From Amanita rubescens (Eukaryota > Basidiomycota > Agaricomycetes > Agaricales > Amanitaceae), in NCBI GenBank assembly GCA_015039365.1, contig WION01000042.1, positions 186,001 to 250,000 of the forward strand: 64,000 bases of DNA, given 5' to 3'. Position numbers and translations under genes: made by a program. Every line of letters starts with the position of its first letter. The stretch's first letter is position 1. The notes under the pieces are model-generated. The model did no database searches. It was given only the letters and a program-made list of their open reading frames with translations, and was not told the DNA's origin. Of the stretch, positions 1 to 11,336 are shown one piece after another.

Positions 1-80
1 GGCAAGAAATCACGGAGTTTGATATCAAATTAGAACACGTCCCTGGATCAAAACTTATTCAGGCAGATGCTTTATCTAGT
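1..80 (+). pseudogene. Ty3/gypsy RNase H fragment
   Basis: The first 80 bases encode WQEITEFDIKLEHVPGSK followed by LIQADALS, the end of the RNase H domain of a Ty3/gypsy polyprotein. The same stretch occurs in the intact gypsy element of this window (minus strand, about 27226-27302) with only about four base differences, so it is a second copy of the same or a very close family. The frame breaks at about 80, where unrelated GGTCCGG-rich DNA begins. The rest of the element is either outside the window to the left or lost. Confidence 0.85.
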
Positions 81-85
81 GATTC

Positions 86-1136
86 AAGGTCCGGTCCGGT
101 CCGGTTTTTTTTCCTTTTTTGGAAAGACCAAAACCGGACCGGTCTCAGGGTGTCCCTGATATCGAAAAGACCGGAACCGGACCGCTTAAGACCGCAAGAC
201 CGGTCTTAATTTAAAAAAAAGACTGGTTAAGACCGGTCCAGGACTGGTCCTGATCTGGACCGGTCTTGGACTGGTCTGGACTGGTCTTGGACTGGTCTGG
301 ACCAGTCCTTACATTAGTTTCTATGTCCCTATGTCTCCCATACAACAATTTAAAACTACAAAACTTCATAAATATCAATATGTTCCTAACCCTCACCCTC
401 TCACACCCTCTCACACCCAGCTGCACTCAGATGAGCCACATAAAACCATTTTTGATGATGCCAGGAGACTGCCAAACATTGCCAAAGAGATTGCCAAAGA
501 GATCACCAAAGAGAGAATGAAGCCCAGTGTTGCTGACCCTCACCCTCCCACTGCTCAGCTTGTCCCATTAGACCCCACTCCACCCCCTCACATCATCTCA
601 CACCCAGTTGCACTCCAGATAAGCCACATTAAACCATTTTTAATGATGCCAGGAGACTGCCAAACATTGCCAAAGAGATTGCCAAAGAGATCACCAAAGA
701 GAGAATGAAGCCCAGTGTTGCTGACCCTCACCCTCCCACTGTTCAACTATGTTCCATTGGATGTACTAGAGCATACCTAGATTAGTTAATTTCAGAATAC
801 CTTACCTGGAGTGTTGCAACAACAGATGATTTCAAAATTCACATGTTATATATAACTTTTGACAAACTTTACTACTGTGAACTCAAATCTCAACTGTTTT
901 TTATGTTTCAATACTCAAAAAAAAGCTAAAATATAGGAGAACATGACTGTGTTGGTCACATGTGACAATTAGCGGTCTAGGACCGGTCTAGACCGGTCTT
1001 TTGCGGTTTTTTTGATTTTAAAAATTTAAAAAGACCGGAACCGGACTGCCCTTGGACCTCCTAAGACCTGAGACTGCAGTCCGGTCCAAATCGGTCCTGG
1101 TCTGGTCCAGTTCCGGTCTTTTTCGGTCCTGAGAGA
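86..1136. repeat. GGACCGG-rich MITE-like repeat
   Basis: Two clusters of the motif GGACCGGTC and close variants (about 88-310 and 968-1136) enclose an AT-richer interior. The clusters lie in roughly inverted orientation, as in non-autonomous DNA transposons with multiple subterminal binding sites. No coding region is supported; the proline/aspartate-rich reading frames here only reflect the repeats. The left edge cuts into the gypsy fragment. I could not find a convincing target duplication, so the boundaries are approximate. Confidence 0.45.
409..762 (+). repeat. direct duplication inside the repeat
   Basis: A segment of about 150-165 bp occurs twice at an offset of 187-188 bp (about 409-573 and 597-762). 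The best-matching core is the run beginning GATGCCAGGAGACTGCC. Both copies include short iterated units of the type GCCAAAGAGATT. It lies within the GGACCGG-flanked repeat. Confidence 0.75.
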
Positions 1137-1170
1137 CTGGAAATAGAAACACTAACCTGAGATCAATTTT

Positions 1171-1545
1171 GTGAACCTCAGTGATGCGTCGAGTTCAGTT
1201 GATACTCTTGAAAGGCTGCTTCGGAAATGGAAACAAGGTACTACTTATTGGAAGAAGCTGACGCAGGAGGAGTTGAAACTACTGGAAGAAGAACGTGACG
1301 CTCAGATTGAGAATGGTGAAATTAAGGCACCCACGGCCCAACGCAAGCATTCTGATAAGGGGAAGAAGAGGAAATGTCATGATTCCGATCATGAAATGGA
1401 GGACAATTCTGGCCAGGATGACAATGATGATCGAGATTATGACGAGGATCTCACCAACGAAGTTGTTGGTAGCGAGCCTTGCCGACGCCAGCCGAAACGC
1501 ACCAAGAGGTGGGAATTAATGAAAACATCGATTCAAACGTACTGA
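1171..1545 (+). other. weak ORF, charged hypothetical peptide
   Basis: An open frame of 124 codons without an early ATG (it would start at GTG). The peptide is charged: a helical KLTQEELKLLEEERDAQIE stretch, a basic KGKKRK patch, then an acidic run. It could be one exon of a gene truncated by the neighbouring repeat. I do not recognise it, and it may be non-coding. Confidence 0.2.
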
Positions 1546-2414
1546 TGAACAGACAGGGCAACGTACTAGTGCAAACGGTCAAGCAGTTCGGCAGTCCCAT
1601 CCACTGTATTCTTAGCCTGTCAGGCCTTTGTTATCCTGCGGCGCATTGATGGGTTCTTTGTTTCGTGTCCACGTAATTTGCTTTCAACCATTCTCACAGT
1701 GGTAATTTGTGCCTTACATTATATTTTTATAACATGATCATAATTTGTGCCCAAGTCCGAGTTACGAGTTAGAAACGACACACATCGGAAGTAGTCTTGA
1801 GATACCTAAGAGGGGCCCTCCTCTCTTTGGCCCTCTCTTTACGTTCTCTTTGATCTCTCTTTGGCCTGCCACTTTGGGAAGGTGCACGTGGGCATTGTCT
1901 CGACTAAATCCCAGAATGGATTGTGCGAAATCTGGAAGGGGTAGGACCGTAACGAGGGTAGGATTGAAGTAAAAGTCTATTTGTGCCTGACTACGAAGTG
2001 CCGTTTGGAAACAACATACAGAATGAACAGGAACTAATGAATAAGTAAACGAGAGTAGCATCCTAGTGGGGGTGGAGTAAGTCCCAGAGCACGCCAATGA
2101 GACGCTTGAGCCTGTCGTCCTAAGTCGTATACGCCGTGAACTCTTTGATATTAAGGCACCGCGTGCCAAGGTGGATGTTGCGTTCGGTGGCTGCCGGAGG
2201 GTTAACAGGGATGGCAAGGTAGAGGTCCTCCGAGTCACTGTTGGAATGAGAGGTCAAGTTGAACAAACTTCTTGCAGTCTTGATTTGAACGCCTTCGAAA
2301 ATGCGCGGAAAGACCTTCCACGGTGCGGAAGAGCTGTTTAATGTCAGTGTAGGAAAAAGCCGGCATCAGCGTCAACAACGGACCAGGAGACGTTCTTGAC
2401 TCTGACCGGTAGGT
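1546..2414. other. no supported gene
   Basis: Reading frames on the minus strand (for example 1762-2238) are proline/serine/leucine-rich without recognisable domains or clear splice structure. I see no gene, RNA gene or element end here. Confidence 0.4.
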
Positions 2415-2736
2415 CCTAGCTGACAAAGACGGCGAGGGTGGAATCATACAAGCAAAGACGAGAGGCAGAGTGCTGGACCAGTGAATAGATGATGATTTTC
2501 CGTGTAGGCAGTGGTGTCGAGCACTGTCAATCGTTATCAGCCTGATCAGGAGGTAAAAAGGCAGTAAACACGCACCCTAGCTGACAAAGACGGCGAGGGT
2601 GGAATTATACAAGCAAAGACGAGAGTCAGAGTGCTGGACCAGTGAATAGATGATGATTTCCCGTGTAGGCAGTGGTGTCGAATGCTGTCAATCGTTATCA
2701 GCCTGATCAGGAGGTAAAAAGGCAGTAAACACGCAC
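2415..2736 (+). repeat. 161-bp tandem duplication
   Basis: Two head-to-tail copies, 2415-2575 and 2576-2736, differ at only a handful of positions. Each starts CCTAGCTGACAAAGACGGCG and ends AAACACGCACC. Minus-strand frames around it share an HFRRRS motif, hinting at an older duplication, but no gene is recognisable. Confidence 0.9.
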
Positions 2737-2879
2737 CCCACTGCCCGATGTGCCTGTCATATTGCTGAGAGTTTATACAGACGCATATCTTACCAACTGC
2801 ATGAGCGAGCGGGGCCAGCTGAACTGTTGGGGATCGTCGACGAAAATGCGCCGAAACCCCACGGTGACCCGTGTGAAAG

Positions 2880-2902
2880 GATATGCCTAAATTAGGCATA
2901 TC
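2880..2902. repeat. 23-bp perfect palindrome
   Basis: GATATGCCTAA and its exact reverse complement flank a single central A. It lies 14 bp outside the left end of the long palindromic element. It could be a binding site or a target scar. Confidence 0.8.
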
Positions 2903-2916
2903 ATCTGATGATTCGC

Positions 2917-5553
2917 ACCACCTGTTCAGCCGGCGAAATTTTGCTAATTAGCAGTGGTGACTCATTGAGTCACCCTTGCCAGTTAGCAAGCATTCAGGCT
3001 TTGTGGCACACTTTCAATAATTACTGAAATTATATAGAGCGATTTTGCACCAAGTCCAGTTTCCCACACCTAAAAATGAAGCATTACCATTTCTGGAAGG
3101 TGGGGATATGTTTGTACATGTTATGACATGGGAAATGGATCAAAAGAAAGGAACAAGGGGATAATTGCCTTATTTGGTAAGATGGGAAAATTCCAAATAA
3201 GGAAAGCAAGCTAGGATGCCATTTTTGGAAGGTTGTGAGGGTGTTTGTACATGTTATGGCACAATTTCCTTTTTTGGAAAAAGTGTCAAACTTCCAAATA
3301 AGGCACAAAATGGGGGTCATTCAGGGTCGAATTTCCTAAAAAGGAAATGATTACATAATTTCAGGGTCAATCAATTGTGTAGCCTTGGTCAGTGGCTTTC
3401 TAAATGTGGTTGTATGACAGTGTTTGGTGTTGATTTCATTGAGATATCCACTGATTGATTTTCAGGGTCAAATTTCCTAAAAAGGAAATGATGACATAAT
3501 CTCAGGGTCAATCAATTGTGTAGCCTTGGTCAGTGGCTTTCTAAATGTGGTTGTATGACAATATTTGGTTATGATTTCATTGAGATATTCACCAATTGTT
3601 TTTCAGGGTCAAATTTCTAAAAAAGGAAATTGATAATGTAATGTGCGCTTTAGGATCCAGTGGCGCATTTAAAAATGGAAATAGCGCCCTTCGGACTTGC
3701 CATTTTGGGACATATCTGCTCACTGTTGGTAATGATGAGCAGAAAGAAATTGCAATATCTCCCTTAATACTGAATGTTTTTGTGGCGCGTTTTTTGGAAC
3801 ATATTCCTTATATGTATATGCACCTATCCACTATGTTAGAATGTAAAAAATGCGAGTGGTTTCTGTCAGAATGCAACATGTCTTGCTCACTGTTGTCAAC
3901 AGTGAGGAGCAAGAAATGACAATATCTCCACCAATACTGGTTATTTGTGTGGCGCTTTCTTTGGGATGTCCCCATTAGGCATATAGGAAGGTAGTTGGCA
4001 TGTTAGAATGCAAATTCTATGCACCAATCATGCCAAAATGAAATTGGTGTGCTCACTGTCTGCCATGATGAGCAGCCATATCTCCACCAAAACAAGATCT
4101 CCCTGTGGCGCTTTTTTTGATTTGCAATCACATATAACAAAGATAAACATTGGGAGGGGTCTCAACAGAGGATCCTTAGGCAAGATTGAGTGGAATGTCC
4201 CATTCTTCCTGACATGTCAAGTTGTCAGCCACTGTTTCTGTATCATGTTCAGACTTTTATCATGAAACTTAAAATTACACATTAATCAGCAGGGAACTGT
4301 GCTTCCAGACACCCTGAATGACACTCTGTTATCATAGGAAATCAAGATCTAAAAAGGTGCCACAGAAAGATCTTGTTTTGGTGGAGATATGGCTGCTCAT
4401 CATGGCAGACAGTGAGCACACCAATTTCATTTTGGCATGATTGGTGCATAGAATTTGCATTCTAACATGCCAACTACCTTCCTATATGCCTAATGGGGAC
4501 ATCCCAAAGAAAGCGCCACACAAATAACCAGTATTGGTGGAGATATTGTCATTTCTTGCTCCTCACTGTTGACAACAGTGAGCAAGACATGTTGCATTCT
4601 GACAGAAACCACTCGCATTTTTTACATTCTAACATAGTGGATAGGTGCATATACATATAAGGAATATGTTCCAAAAAACGCGCCACAAAAACATTCAGTA
4701 TTAAGGGAGATATTGCAATTTCTTTCTGCTCATCATTACCAACAGTGAGCAGATATGTCCCAAAATGGCAAGTCCGAAGGGCGCTATTTCCATTTTTGGA
4801 AATGCGCCACTGGATCCTAAAGCGCACATTACATTATCAATTTCCTTTTTTAGAAATTTGACCCTGAAAAACAATTGGTGAATATCTCAATGAAATCATA
4901 ACCAAATATTGTCATACAACCACATTTAGAAAGCCACTGACCAAGGCTACACAATTGATTGACCCTGAGATTATGTCATCATTTCCTTTTTAGGAAATTT
5001 GACCCTGAAAATCAATCAGTGGATATCTCAATGAAATCAACACCAAACACTGTCATACAACCACATTTAGAAAGCCACTGACCAAGGCTACACAATTGAT
5101 TGACCCTGAAATTATGTAATCATTTCCTTTTTAGGAAATTCGACCCTGAATGACCCCCATTTTGTGCCTTATTTGGAAGTTTGACACTTTTTCCAAAAAA
5201 GGAAATTGTGCCATAACATGTACAAACACCCTCACAACCTTCCAAAAATGGCATCCTAGCTTGCTTTCCTTATTTGGAATTTTCCCATCTTACCAAATAA
5301 GGCAATTATCCCCTTGTTCCTTTCTTTTGATCCATTTCCCATGTCATAACATGTACAAACATATCCCCACCTTCCAGAAATGGTAATGCTTCATTTTTAG
5401 GTGTGGGAAACTGGACTTGGTGCAAAATCGCTCTATATAATTTCAGTAATTATTGAAAGTGTGCCACAAAGCCTGAATGCTTGCTAACTGGCAAGGGTGA
5501 CTCAATGAGTCACCACTGCTAATTAGCAAAATTTCGCCGGCTGAACAGGTGGT
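2917..5553. mobile_element. 2.6-kb near-perfect palindromic element
   Basis: Inverted arms of about 1.2 kb (2917 to about 4125 and about 4345 to 5553) surround a spacer of about 220 bp. Coordinates of matching bases sum to 8470 in the outer part and 8468 in the inner part, so only one 2-nt indel was noticed in the arms; similarity fades near 4105-4130. Each arm holds three copies of a roughly 140-bp unit starting CAGGGTCAAATTTCC (left arm at about 3323, 3463 and 3604). The termini read ACCACCTGTTCAGCCGG and its complement. No transposase is encoded. No target duplication was found, so the family is unknown. It is probably a non-autonomous DNA transposon with very long terminal inverted repeats, or a palindromic duplication. 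Confidence 0.8.
3323..3740 (+). repeat. ~140-bp tandem units in the palindrome arm
   Basis: Three successive diverged units each begin with CAGGGTC(A/G)AATTTC and an AAGGAAAT motif that is itself an inverted repeat (ATTTCC ... GGAAAT). The mirror-image set lies at about 4730-5147 in the right arm. Confidence 0.75.
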
Positions 5554-6588
5554 ACCTTGGCGCGCGCTTTGTCAAAATGCTAAATTCGGTTCGGGGTAAG
5601 GGTTCCTGTATGATTCCTGCGGTGTGCGTACTGATATCCGTATCCTAGAGTCATCCCAACTTCCCCCACACTCCGAGCGGGCTTCAGTTGCTTGTCGGGG
5701 TGCGGATTGAGCTGTGGTGGTGCCGGTTGTGAAGAGGGATAGCCGGGGGGTCCGAGGGTTGGTGAATATGCGCCGTAATCACAAATACAGCTGTGCTGTA
5801 TGCCTATCCTGCGAAGAAAGAAAAAAAATCGCTAAAAAAAAAGAATGTCGACTCGCGTGCATCGGTAAGCTGGTGCCGAACTGTTGTGGGTGAGGCGGCG
5901 GACTTGGATGAGGTGCTGGAGTCCGGACCAAGGCGGCGTGTGGCTGCAGGAGGTGCGAGGAGTGAGGGAAGGGGTTGGCGTGGTCTACATGTGGTGATGG
6001 GAGGTAGGGAATGCGGCGAATAATGAAGGGTCGGGTTGGCGTGAATTTAGTGGCGGCTGTGCTCCGGAAGTCTGGTACATGAGGCGGGTGCATGCTGCGA
6101 GACGGTGTGGGCGGATGGGCGCGATGGCAACCGATGAGGCCAGATGGGATCCGATAAGGTGCAACAGTGGCTGATAGGCTCCGATGGGGCTGCATCAAGC
6201 TGTAGACTTCAAGCGATGCGGCGTGATGCAGAGTGCATGAGGTAGGTGCGTGACACAAGACAGTGCATGTGGATGGGGTGAGATAGCGACCGATGGCATC
6301 CGATAAGGGTGTGGCGGGTGCAGATGTCGTTCAGCAAGCTCAGTGGGCTCCGATGGTTTCCGATGGAATCTGGGAAGGGAGCAGTAGGCTGTAGATGTCG
6401 TGCAGCGAGCTTGGTGGGCTGGGATGCAGTGGCAGTGCGTTTGGCGGTAACCAACGGACGTATGAGAGCCGGAAGTGAGCTGATGGGGCCGTCCAAAAGA
6501 ATAAAAGCCTCCGGGGCTGTGCGCAAGTGAAAGCGAGCGTGAATGAGCGTGAGTGCAACCCGAATTGGACCGAGCGGTGGGCTCCAGT
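5554..6588 (-). mobile_element. internal region of a broken small LTR element
   Basis: GC-rich DNA with no convincing gene. Its right end carries the same GGTGGGCTCCAGT sequence next to the LTR (6576-6588) as the complete small element at 11540-13526, and its A-rich AAGAAAGAAAAAAAATC tract near 5815 matches 12620 of that element. I read it as the interior of a related non-autonomous LTR element in minus orientation, with the putative primer-binding site at 6576-6586. The distal LTR is missing; the interior stops at the palindrome. Confidence 0.5.
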
Positions 6589-6899
6589 TGAAACAACGAA
6601 ACGGAGGTTGCGTTGGGTGCAACCTCCGAGGCTCGGTGTTTGCCGAGCGAGTTCGGCAGCACCGAAAGGTGCTCGCCCAACTTCGGTCGCACTCTCGGGG
6701 CTCAGGAACTTAGATGCGAAGTGAGGGGAAAGTAAACTGTATAAAACTAACTACGACAGGGTATATAAACTACATGCCTCGTGTGCTACGTGCATAATAC
6801 GGTCCGAAACATATCCGATACTGAGTCTCGGAAGCTTGAGCGAGGGTTTCGGCGAGGTTTGAGTGTCGATTCCAACGTACCCGGAATTGGTACGTTACA
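6589..6899 (-). repeat. LTR (TGTAACGT family)
   Basis: On the minus strand it begins TGTAACGTACC and ends TTGTTTCA. It has a TATATA promoter-like motif near 6765 and shares its central part (TATA box, CGTAGTTAG, TTTTATAC) with the solo LTR at 44897-45214. It abuts the 3' end of the gag-like pseudogene at 6900. No matching second LTR is visible to the left. Confidence 0.6.
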
Positions 6900-7839
6900 G
6901 CGGGGTGGTTTGTTTATTGTTGGTTGTCGTTGTTTGAGTAAGCAATGCCGACGCCGTTCCTGGAGCATCAGCAAGTTGGGCGGCCATGTTGAAAATCTTT
7001 TCTGTGCTAAGATGAGGCAGTACTTTACCCTCCCCCACGCTTCCTGGCAGGATCCTGGCTGACTCCATGGAATCCACATGGATTCCTTGCAAAAAGGAAA
7101 TTTCTGTGGAAATTCTACCAGGATTCCATGGAGTCCATGTGGATTCCATGCTCAGTCCAGGCACATTCCTGGCAACAGGCAAAAACATGATTTACACCTG
7201 AATTCCTGGTAGACTGTCTGGATTCCATGCAGCAATATATGCATTAAAAAATTTGGAAAAAATTCCAAAAAATATAGAAAATTCATAAGATCAAACCTAT
7301 ATAAGATTTATTATCTTAGGACATACATAGAGTCCAAATAACAAGATAGTCCTTGGATCAGTATCAGCTAACCATACAAAAGCCACAGACTATTGCTATA
7401 TGACATTTTGCCATCTATGACTGGCAGTTGGAGTGTGGCAGTGGTTGCTGATGACCTGACATAACATTGCAGAGCCTCAGAGGTCATGAATAGATGTGAG
7501 AAGGTTGTCATGAGGGTTCTGTAATCATGTGGGGGGCTTTCAAATTTGGAGATGAATATCTGGAGATACATTGGTGAGCAGTTGTTAGCAGATATTGACA
7601 GCTAGTGATCAATGGTGGCTGACATGCCAGCAATTCAAGTCATCAATACGGTCTACCTCATTACCATCACAAGGAACCACTTGCAATCACCTGCCACCTC
7701 CCTCTCACACCTACCAGCTTATGCATACCTCCAGCAACCACATCTGTTAGCTGAAAAGGCTGGGCATCTAAGCAGACTTTAAGGATCTCAGTTATCAGTA
7801 GTACAGAAATGACCTACTGGATGACCATCAGCTAACACA

Positions 7840-8165
7840 GCAAAAGTCTGATTGCATCTGATTCTGTCTGACACACTGATTGTCTGACTGCCTAATCATC
7901 TGAGATACACTACTCCATAACTTGTCTGATTTTCTGAGTGTCTGATTGTCTGATAGATGCTGACACATTAATTATCTGACTGCCTGACCATCTAAGAGAC
8001 ACTGATGGATGCTGATACACTAATTGTCTGACTGTCTGACTATCTGAGAGACACTGTTGCATAAGTTGTCTGATTGTCTGACTATCTAAGAGGCACTCTC
8101 AGCTGCTGATACACTTATTGTCTGACTGTCTGACTGTCTAAGGGGCACTATTGCAAACTTGAGGT
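7840..8165 (+). repeat. GTCTGA-type subterminal repeats
   Basis: Roughly 60-bp irregular repeats built from TTGTCTGACTGTCTGA and AGACACTGATG. Similar words recur in the arms of the foldback element at 11400-11540 and 13530-13625, suggesting shared transposase-binding sites among related non-autonomous elements. Confidence 0.6.
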
Positions 8166-8559
8166 GTTCTTTCAATATATGTATCCATACTAGTCTTACA
8201 TAGCCCTAGTCTGTCTCATTGTATCACTTGTTGACTAAACCATTGATTTGCCAGATGGTTCTAGTGTGGAAGCTTAGTAGGTACAGCATTTTGCAACCAC
8301 ACCAGTCAAATGGGGGAAACAACTACAAAGTTGCAAAGGAGTAGGCTAGGTCAAGTTATTGTGTTGCAGAAATAAATACAGTAAATTTGTGTACACCCCA
8401 CTACATATCAAATTGCTGACCACAGGTACATATGTAACAATGCATGTGTCAATCAAGGTAGAGTAAGCAAGGATAGGCATGATGAATGAGGAGGCTTGTC
8501 TGCCAAGCATGATTGTGTAATTTGGAGTCCAAACTGTAACAGCCACCATTCCCACCAAA

Positions 8560-8760
8560 ACAATATTTTGAAAATATCTTGTGTTTGGTTGTGTTTTGCA
8601 CTGCAATTTTTGCAGAGATGTGATCACATAATGTTTTTGGATTTTTGACAATTTTTTGGATTTTTTCAATTTTCTGTCACATCTGAAAAAGTGTTTTGCA
8701 AATATCTCATGTTTGACTTTGTTTGGCACTGTCATTTTTGAATATTCTGAATCCCACAAT
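8560..8760 (+). repeat. imperfect ~125-bp direct repeat
   Basis: AATATCTTGTGTTTG and AATATCTCATGTTTG start two diverged copies at about 8573 and 8700 inside the hAT-type element. The overlapping minus-strand frame of 154 codons is not a convincing gene. Confidence 0.5.
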
Positions 8761-10587
8761 CTAGGTGCATCTTTTTTGTCACAGTCACATTTACATGTCA
8801 CACACCTCATGTTGTCACAAATTCTATAACAGGAAATAATGTTATCTTATCTATGATCTTATCTTATCTACATCATCATACTGCTACTTAAGCTTACCTA
8901 AGCTTACCTATGAGATGTACATATATCTAATCACTATCTATCTATCCAATCTTATCACTCCCCTCCCCCCCTGTCCTCAAGGAAGGGGGGGGAAGCTGGG
9001 GGATATGTGGTACATGCCCTCTCCTTATATACCTGTGGGCTGGCGCACAGACCAAGTGGCCTGTCACATGACCATGGGAATCAGGAGTCCATGTGGACTC
9101 CTGAGGACTCCTTGTGCTGAAAGTCATTGTATGTCAGCATTATGCAAACCAGGCAGAAATGTACCTGGAATCCACATGGAGTCCATGGAGTCCATGTGGA
9201 TTCCTTGTCACTCCTGTTCCAGGCAGATTCCTGAAATTCCGTGGAATATGCATGGATTCCACATGGATTCCACACGGATTCCATGCACTTTTTTTAGTGT
9301 GTTCTGGGCCATTTGGACCATCTTGAAATTGCAAGGAATCCACGTGGATTCCATGGAACTTCCGCACAGAATGCAAGGAATCCATAAGGAATGAGTGGGG
9401 GAGGGTAAAGACCTCAGATGAGGGTACGATTTGGCGATGGTGGCGAAGGCATTAGTGAAATTCTTGTCGGCCACTGAGAGAGAGACCGTGGTGTTGGCCT
9501 TCTTCTTAGATTTGCCTTTCTTTGATTTGTTGTCGTTAGAGTGTTGTGGCAGCGTCGTCATTGTCATGTTTTGGGGCGGTGACAAGCTAGGGGGGTCAAT
9601 AATGGAGGAGACAGGTCACAGCAGTCATAGGGACATCAGGATCAGAGGGAATAGGGGTTTTATTGGTTAGGTCCTTGAGTTGTGACCTCAGTGTCAGGAC
9701 TTCAGCTCGCAGGGATGCAACATCGGTTTGTAGAACGGCGGTGTCTTGATCAAATTTCTCCTTATCCTCTTGGTTGGACTCGAAAGCTTTGTTGAGTCAG
9801 GCTAACAAGGAGGCGTACATGTCGTGTAGATCGTCGCCTGGATTGATACCATTCTTAGCAAGAGATTGATTGAAGGCAGATAGAACTTCAGTGGGCGTAT
9901 TTCGATTGATGTCGTGGATGACGCAAGTAAGGGCCTTGTGTGCGGCTTGAAGTTTGTCATGCGCTGACTTTTCCCGTTGTAAAGCAGCCGTCGCAGTGCG
10001 CATATTGTTGTCGTTATTTGTTTTGGTGTAGGTGAATTTCTTTTTCCAGTGAGCGAGGTCTCTAGTAAGTGCGTCAACTTTGGTGCCTAGGTATGTTGAG
10101 TTGAAATAATTGATGGCGGCATCAGCGCCATTGAGTCTAGTAAGGTGGTCTGTGAAGATTTCAAAGTCATGTTTGGACCCCAAGACGCGGACATTTGAGA
10201 GTGAGTCGATTAAGAAATGTCCTAGGGTTTGCCAGTTGATATGTTCCGATAAGAAAGCATGGGTGAGTTCCGCATATCGGCCAATGGATATGCCTCCTCG
10301 TTGAGTGAAACGGTGGGGGGCCTCAGGGTCGGTAACAGCAATGTCGTTGGAGGATTCGTGATATAAGCCTAGGATTGATTGGTTGTCAAGTCCAGTGTCA
10401 GTGTCAGAGTCGGAACCGGAGTCGTCGTCGTTTACTGAGTCAACCTGGGACATGCGGGATTGCGGGCGGGAAAAGGCCGGAGATTGATTGGCAGATGCGC
10501 GGGTGTGATGGGATACCCGCGACGTGGGGCGATAATCTGAGAAAGGGTTGTCAGCAGTATCAATCGGTCGAGAAGGTAGGGGATTGA

Positions 10588-10640
10588 ATCGAGGGGGGGG
10601 AATAGTACCAGAGGGGGGGGAATAGTACCAGAGGGGGGGG
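10588..10640. repeat. poly-G/21-bp repeat in gag-like gene
   Basis: The unit GGGGGGGGAATAGTACCAGA is repeated about 2.5 times. This slippage-prone run coincides with a change in reading frame of the gag-like gene and probably caused it. Confidence 0.8.
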
Positions 10641-11336
10641 CTCTCCCGGACACAGGGCTACGTGGAGTCCTTAATATGTCTTCCTCAAGGTCTGGCTGTG
10701 AGGTCGGTATGACAGGAGAGGGCGCACCCCCTCTGATCCTACGTGCGGGTTGGCTGATTTCAATGGGAGACTGTGCCCTATGCCCGATGCGGTAGGAGTG
10801 ATTTCCATTAGTGGCATTGATGTCAATGGAGATATTGGAGTCATGAAATGTGTCAACGTGAAGAGTGTCAGAGTGAAGGTGTGACATGTGAAGAAAAGGA
10901 TCAGAAGCCGGGGCGTAGGGCACAAGGCTAGGGCTAGGGGAAGTGAGGGAGGGGAGGGGCACTGAGCCTGTCTCCGCTGTGGGCAGCACAAAGCTGTACC
11001 CTCGGGAGGAAGGAGACGGAGTAAACGAAGATGCGGACCTGGTTCTCTTGGATGATGTCGGTGGGGTGGATGAAGAGCGGTCAAGACGACCACAGGAGGG
11101 GGGTTCCCTCATAACAGGCGAATGAGAATGCTCAGGAAAGGGAGGGAGAAAAAGGACGATGGAAAAAAGGGAAAAATAGGGAAAGGGGGGGAAAAAGAGA
11201 TATCAGAGACAAGGGGCTTCTTTGGGGGAGCACTATACAGAAAACGGTGGATGGGGGATGTAAAACGTTTATATCTCAAAGGGGAAGGTGGTGGTAAAAG
11301 GACAAGAAGCCAATGCAGTCAACGCTCACAGTCCAT

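Larger units (their letters stand above)
7018..9415. mobile_element. non-autonomous hAT-type element
   Basis: Flanked by an exact 8-bp duplication AGATGAGG (7010-7017 and 9416-9423). Left terminus CAGTACTTTACCCTCCCCCAC, right terminus (complement) GAGGTCTTTACCCTCCCCCAC; 16 bp are identical. An 8-bp target duplication and a CAGT start are typical of hAT elements. Excising it joins the two halves of the SYPHLSTEKIF motif of the gag-like gene. No transposase is present. Both ends carry many copies of the palindromic motif GGAATCCACGTGGATTCC and variants (about 7060-7160 and 9080-9365). Confidence 0.85.
6900..11112 (-). pseudogene. gag-like/coiled-coil protein gene, frameshifted and split
   Basis: Reading the minus strand from an ATG at 11112, a Ser/Pro-rich N-terminus (11112 to about 10600) leads into an acidic segment MSQVDSVNDDDSGSDSDTDT (10453) and a conserved-looking central region (to about 9797). 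A coiled-coil stretch QTDVASLRAEVLTLRSQL (about 9700) and a Lys-rich linker follow, then a C-terminus TNAFATIAKSYPHL. That motif is cut at 9423 by a hAT insertion and resumes at 7010 as STEKIFNMAAQL, ending at about 6900. Frame changes occur at poly-G runs near 10590-10640 and again downstream of 9797. The architecture resembles ORF1/gag proteins of retroelements or other element-borne ORFs, but no zinc knuckle is visible and I cannot name the family. Confidence 0.5.

Noticed and set aside
3084..3320. 78-codon ORF identical to one at 5150-5386 on the other strand
   Set aside because: The identity is explained by the palindrome arms. No protein features were seen, and both lie in AT-rich repeats.
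3596..4827. Pair of ORFs 3596-3919 (+) and 4549-4827 (-) with the same C-terminus
   Set aside because: Mirror images through the palindrome axis; no domain and no splice or promoter context.
5779..6692. Several Pro/His/Ala-rich ORFs of 120-165 codons on the minus strand
   Set aside because: Low-complexity frames overlapping in all phases in GC-rich non-autonomous LTR element DNA; not supported as genes.
7840..8165. Regularly spaced repeats that might suggest a CRISPR-like array
   Set aside because: Repeats are degenerate and unevenly spaced, in eukaryotic transposon DNA; they are subterminal transposon repeats.
8346..8810. 154-codon minus-strand ORF with a hydrophobic stretch
   Set aside because: Lies inside a non-autonomous hAT-type element across internal repeats; composition reflects AT-rich DNA, and no family is recognised.
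9208..9394. ORFs encoding MESMESMWIPC-type repeats
   Set aside because: Direct translation of the GGAATCCACATGGATTCC palindromic repeat.
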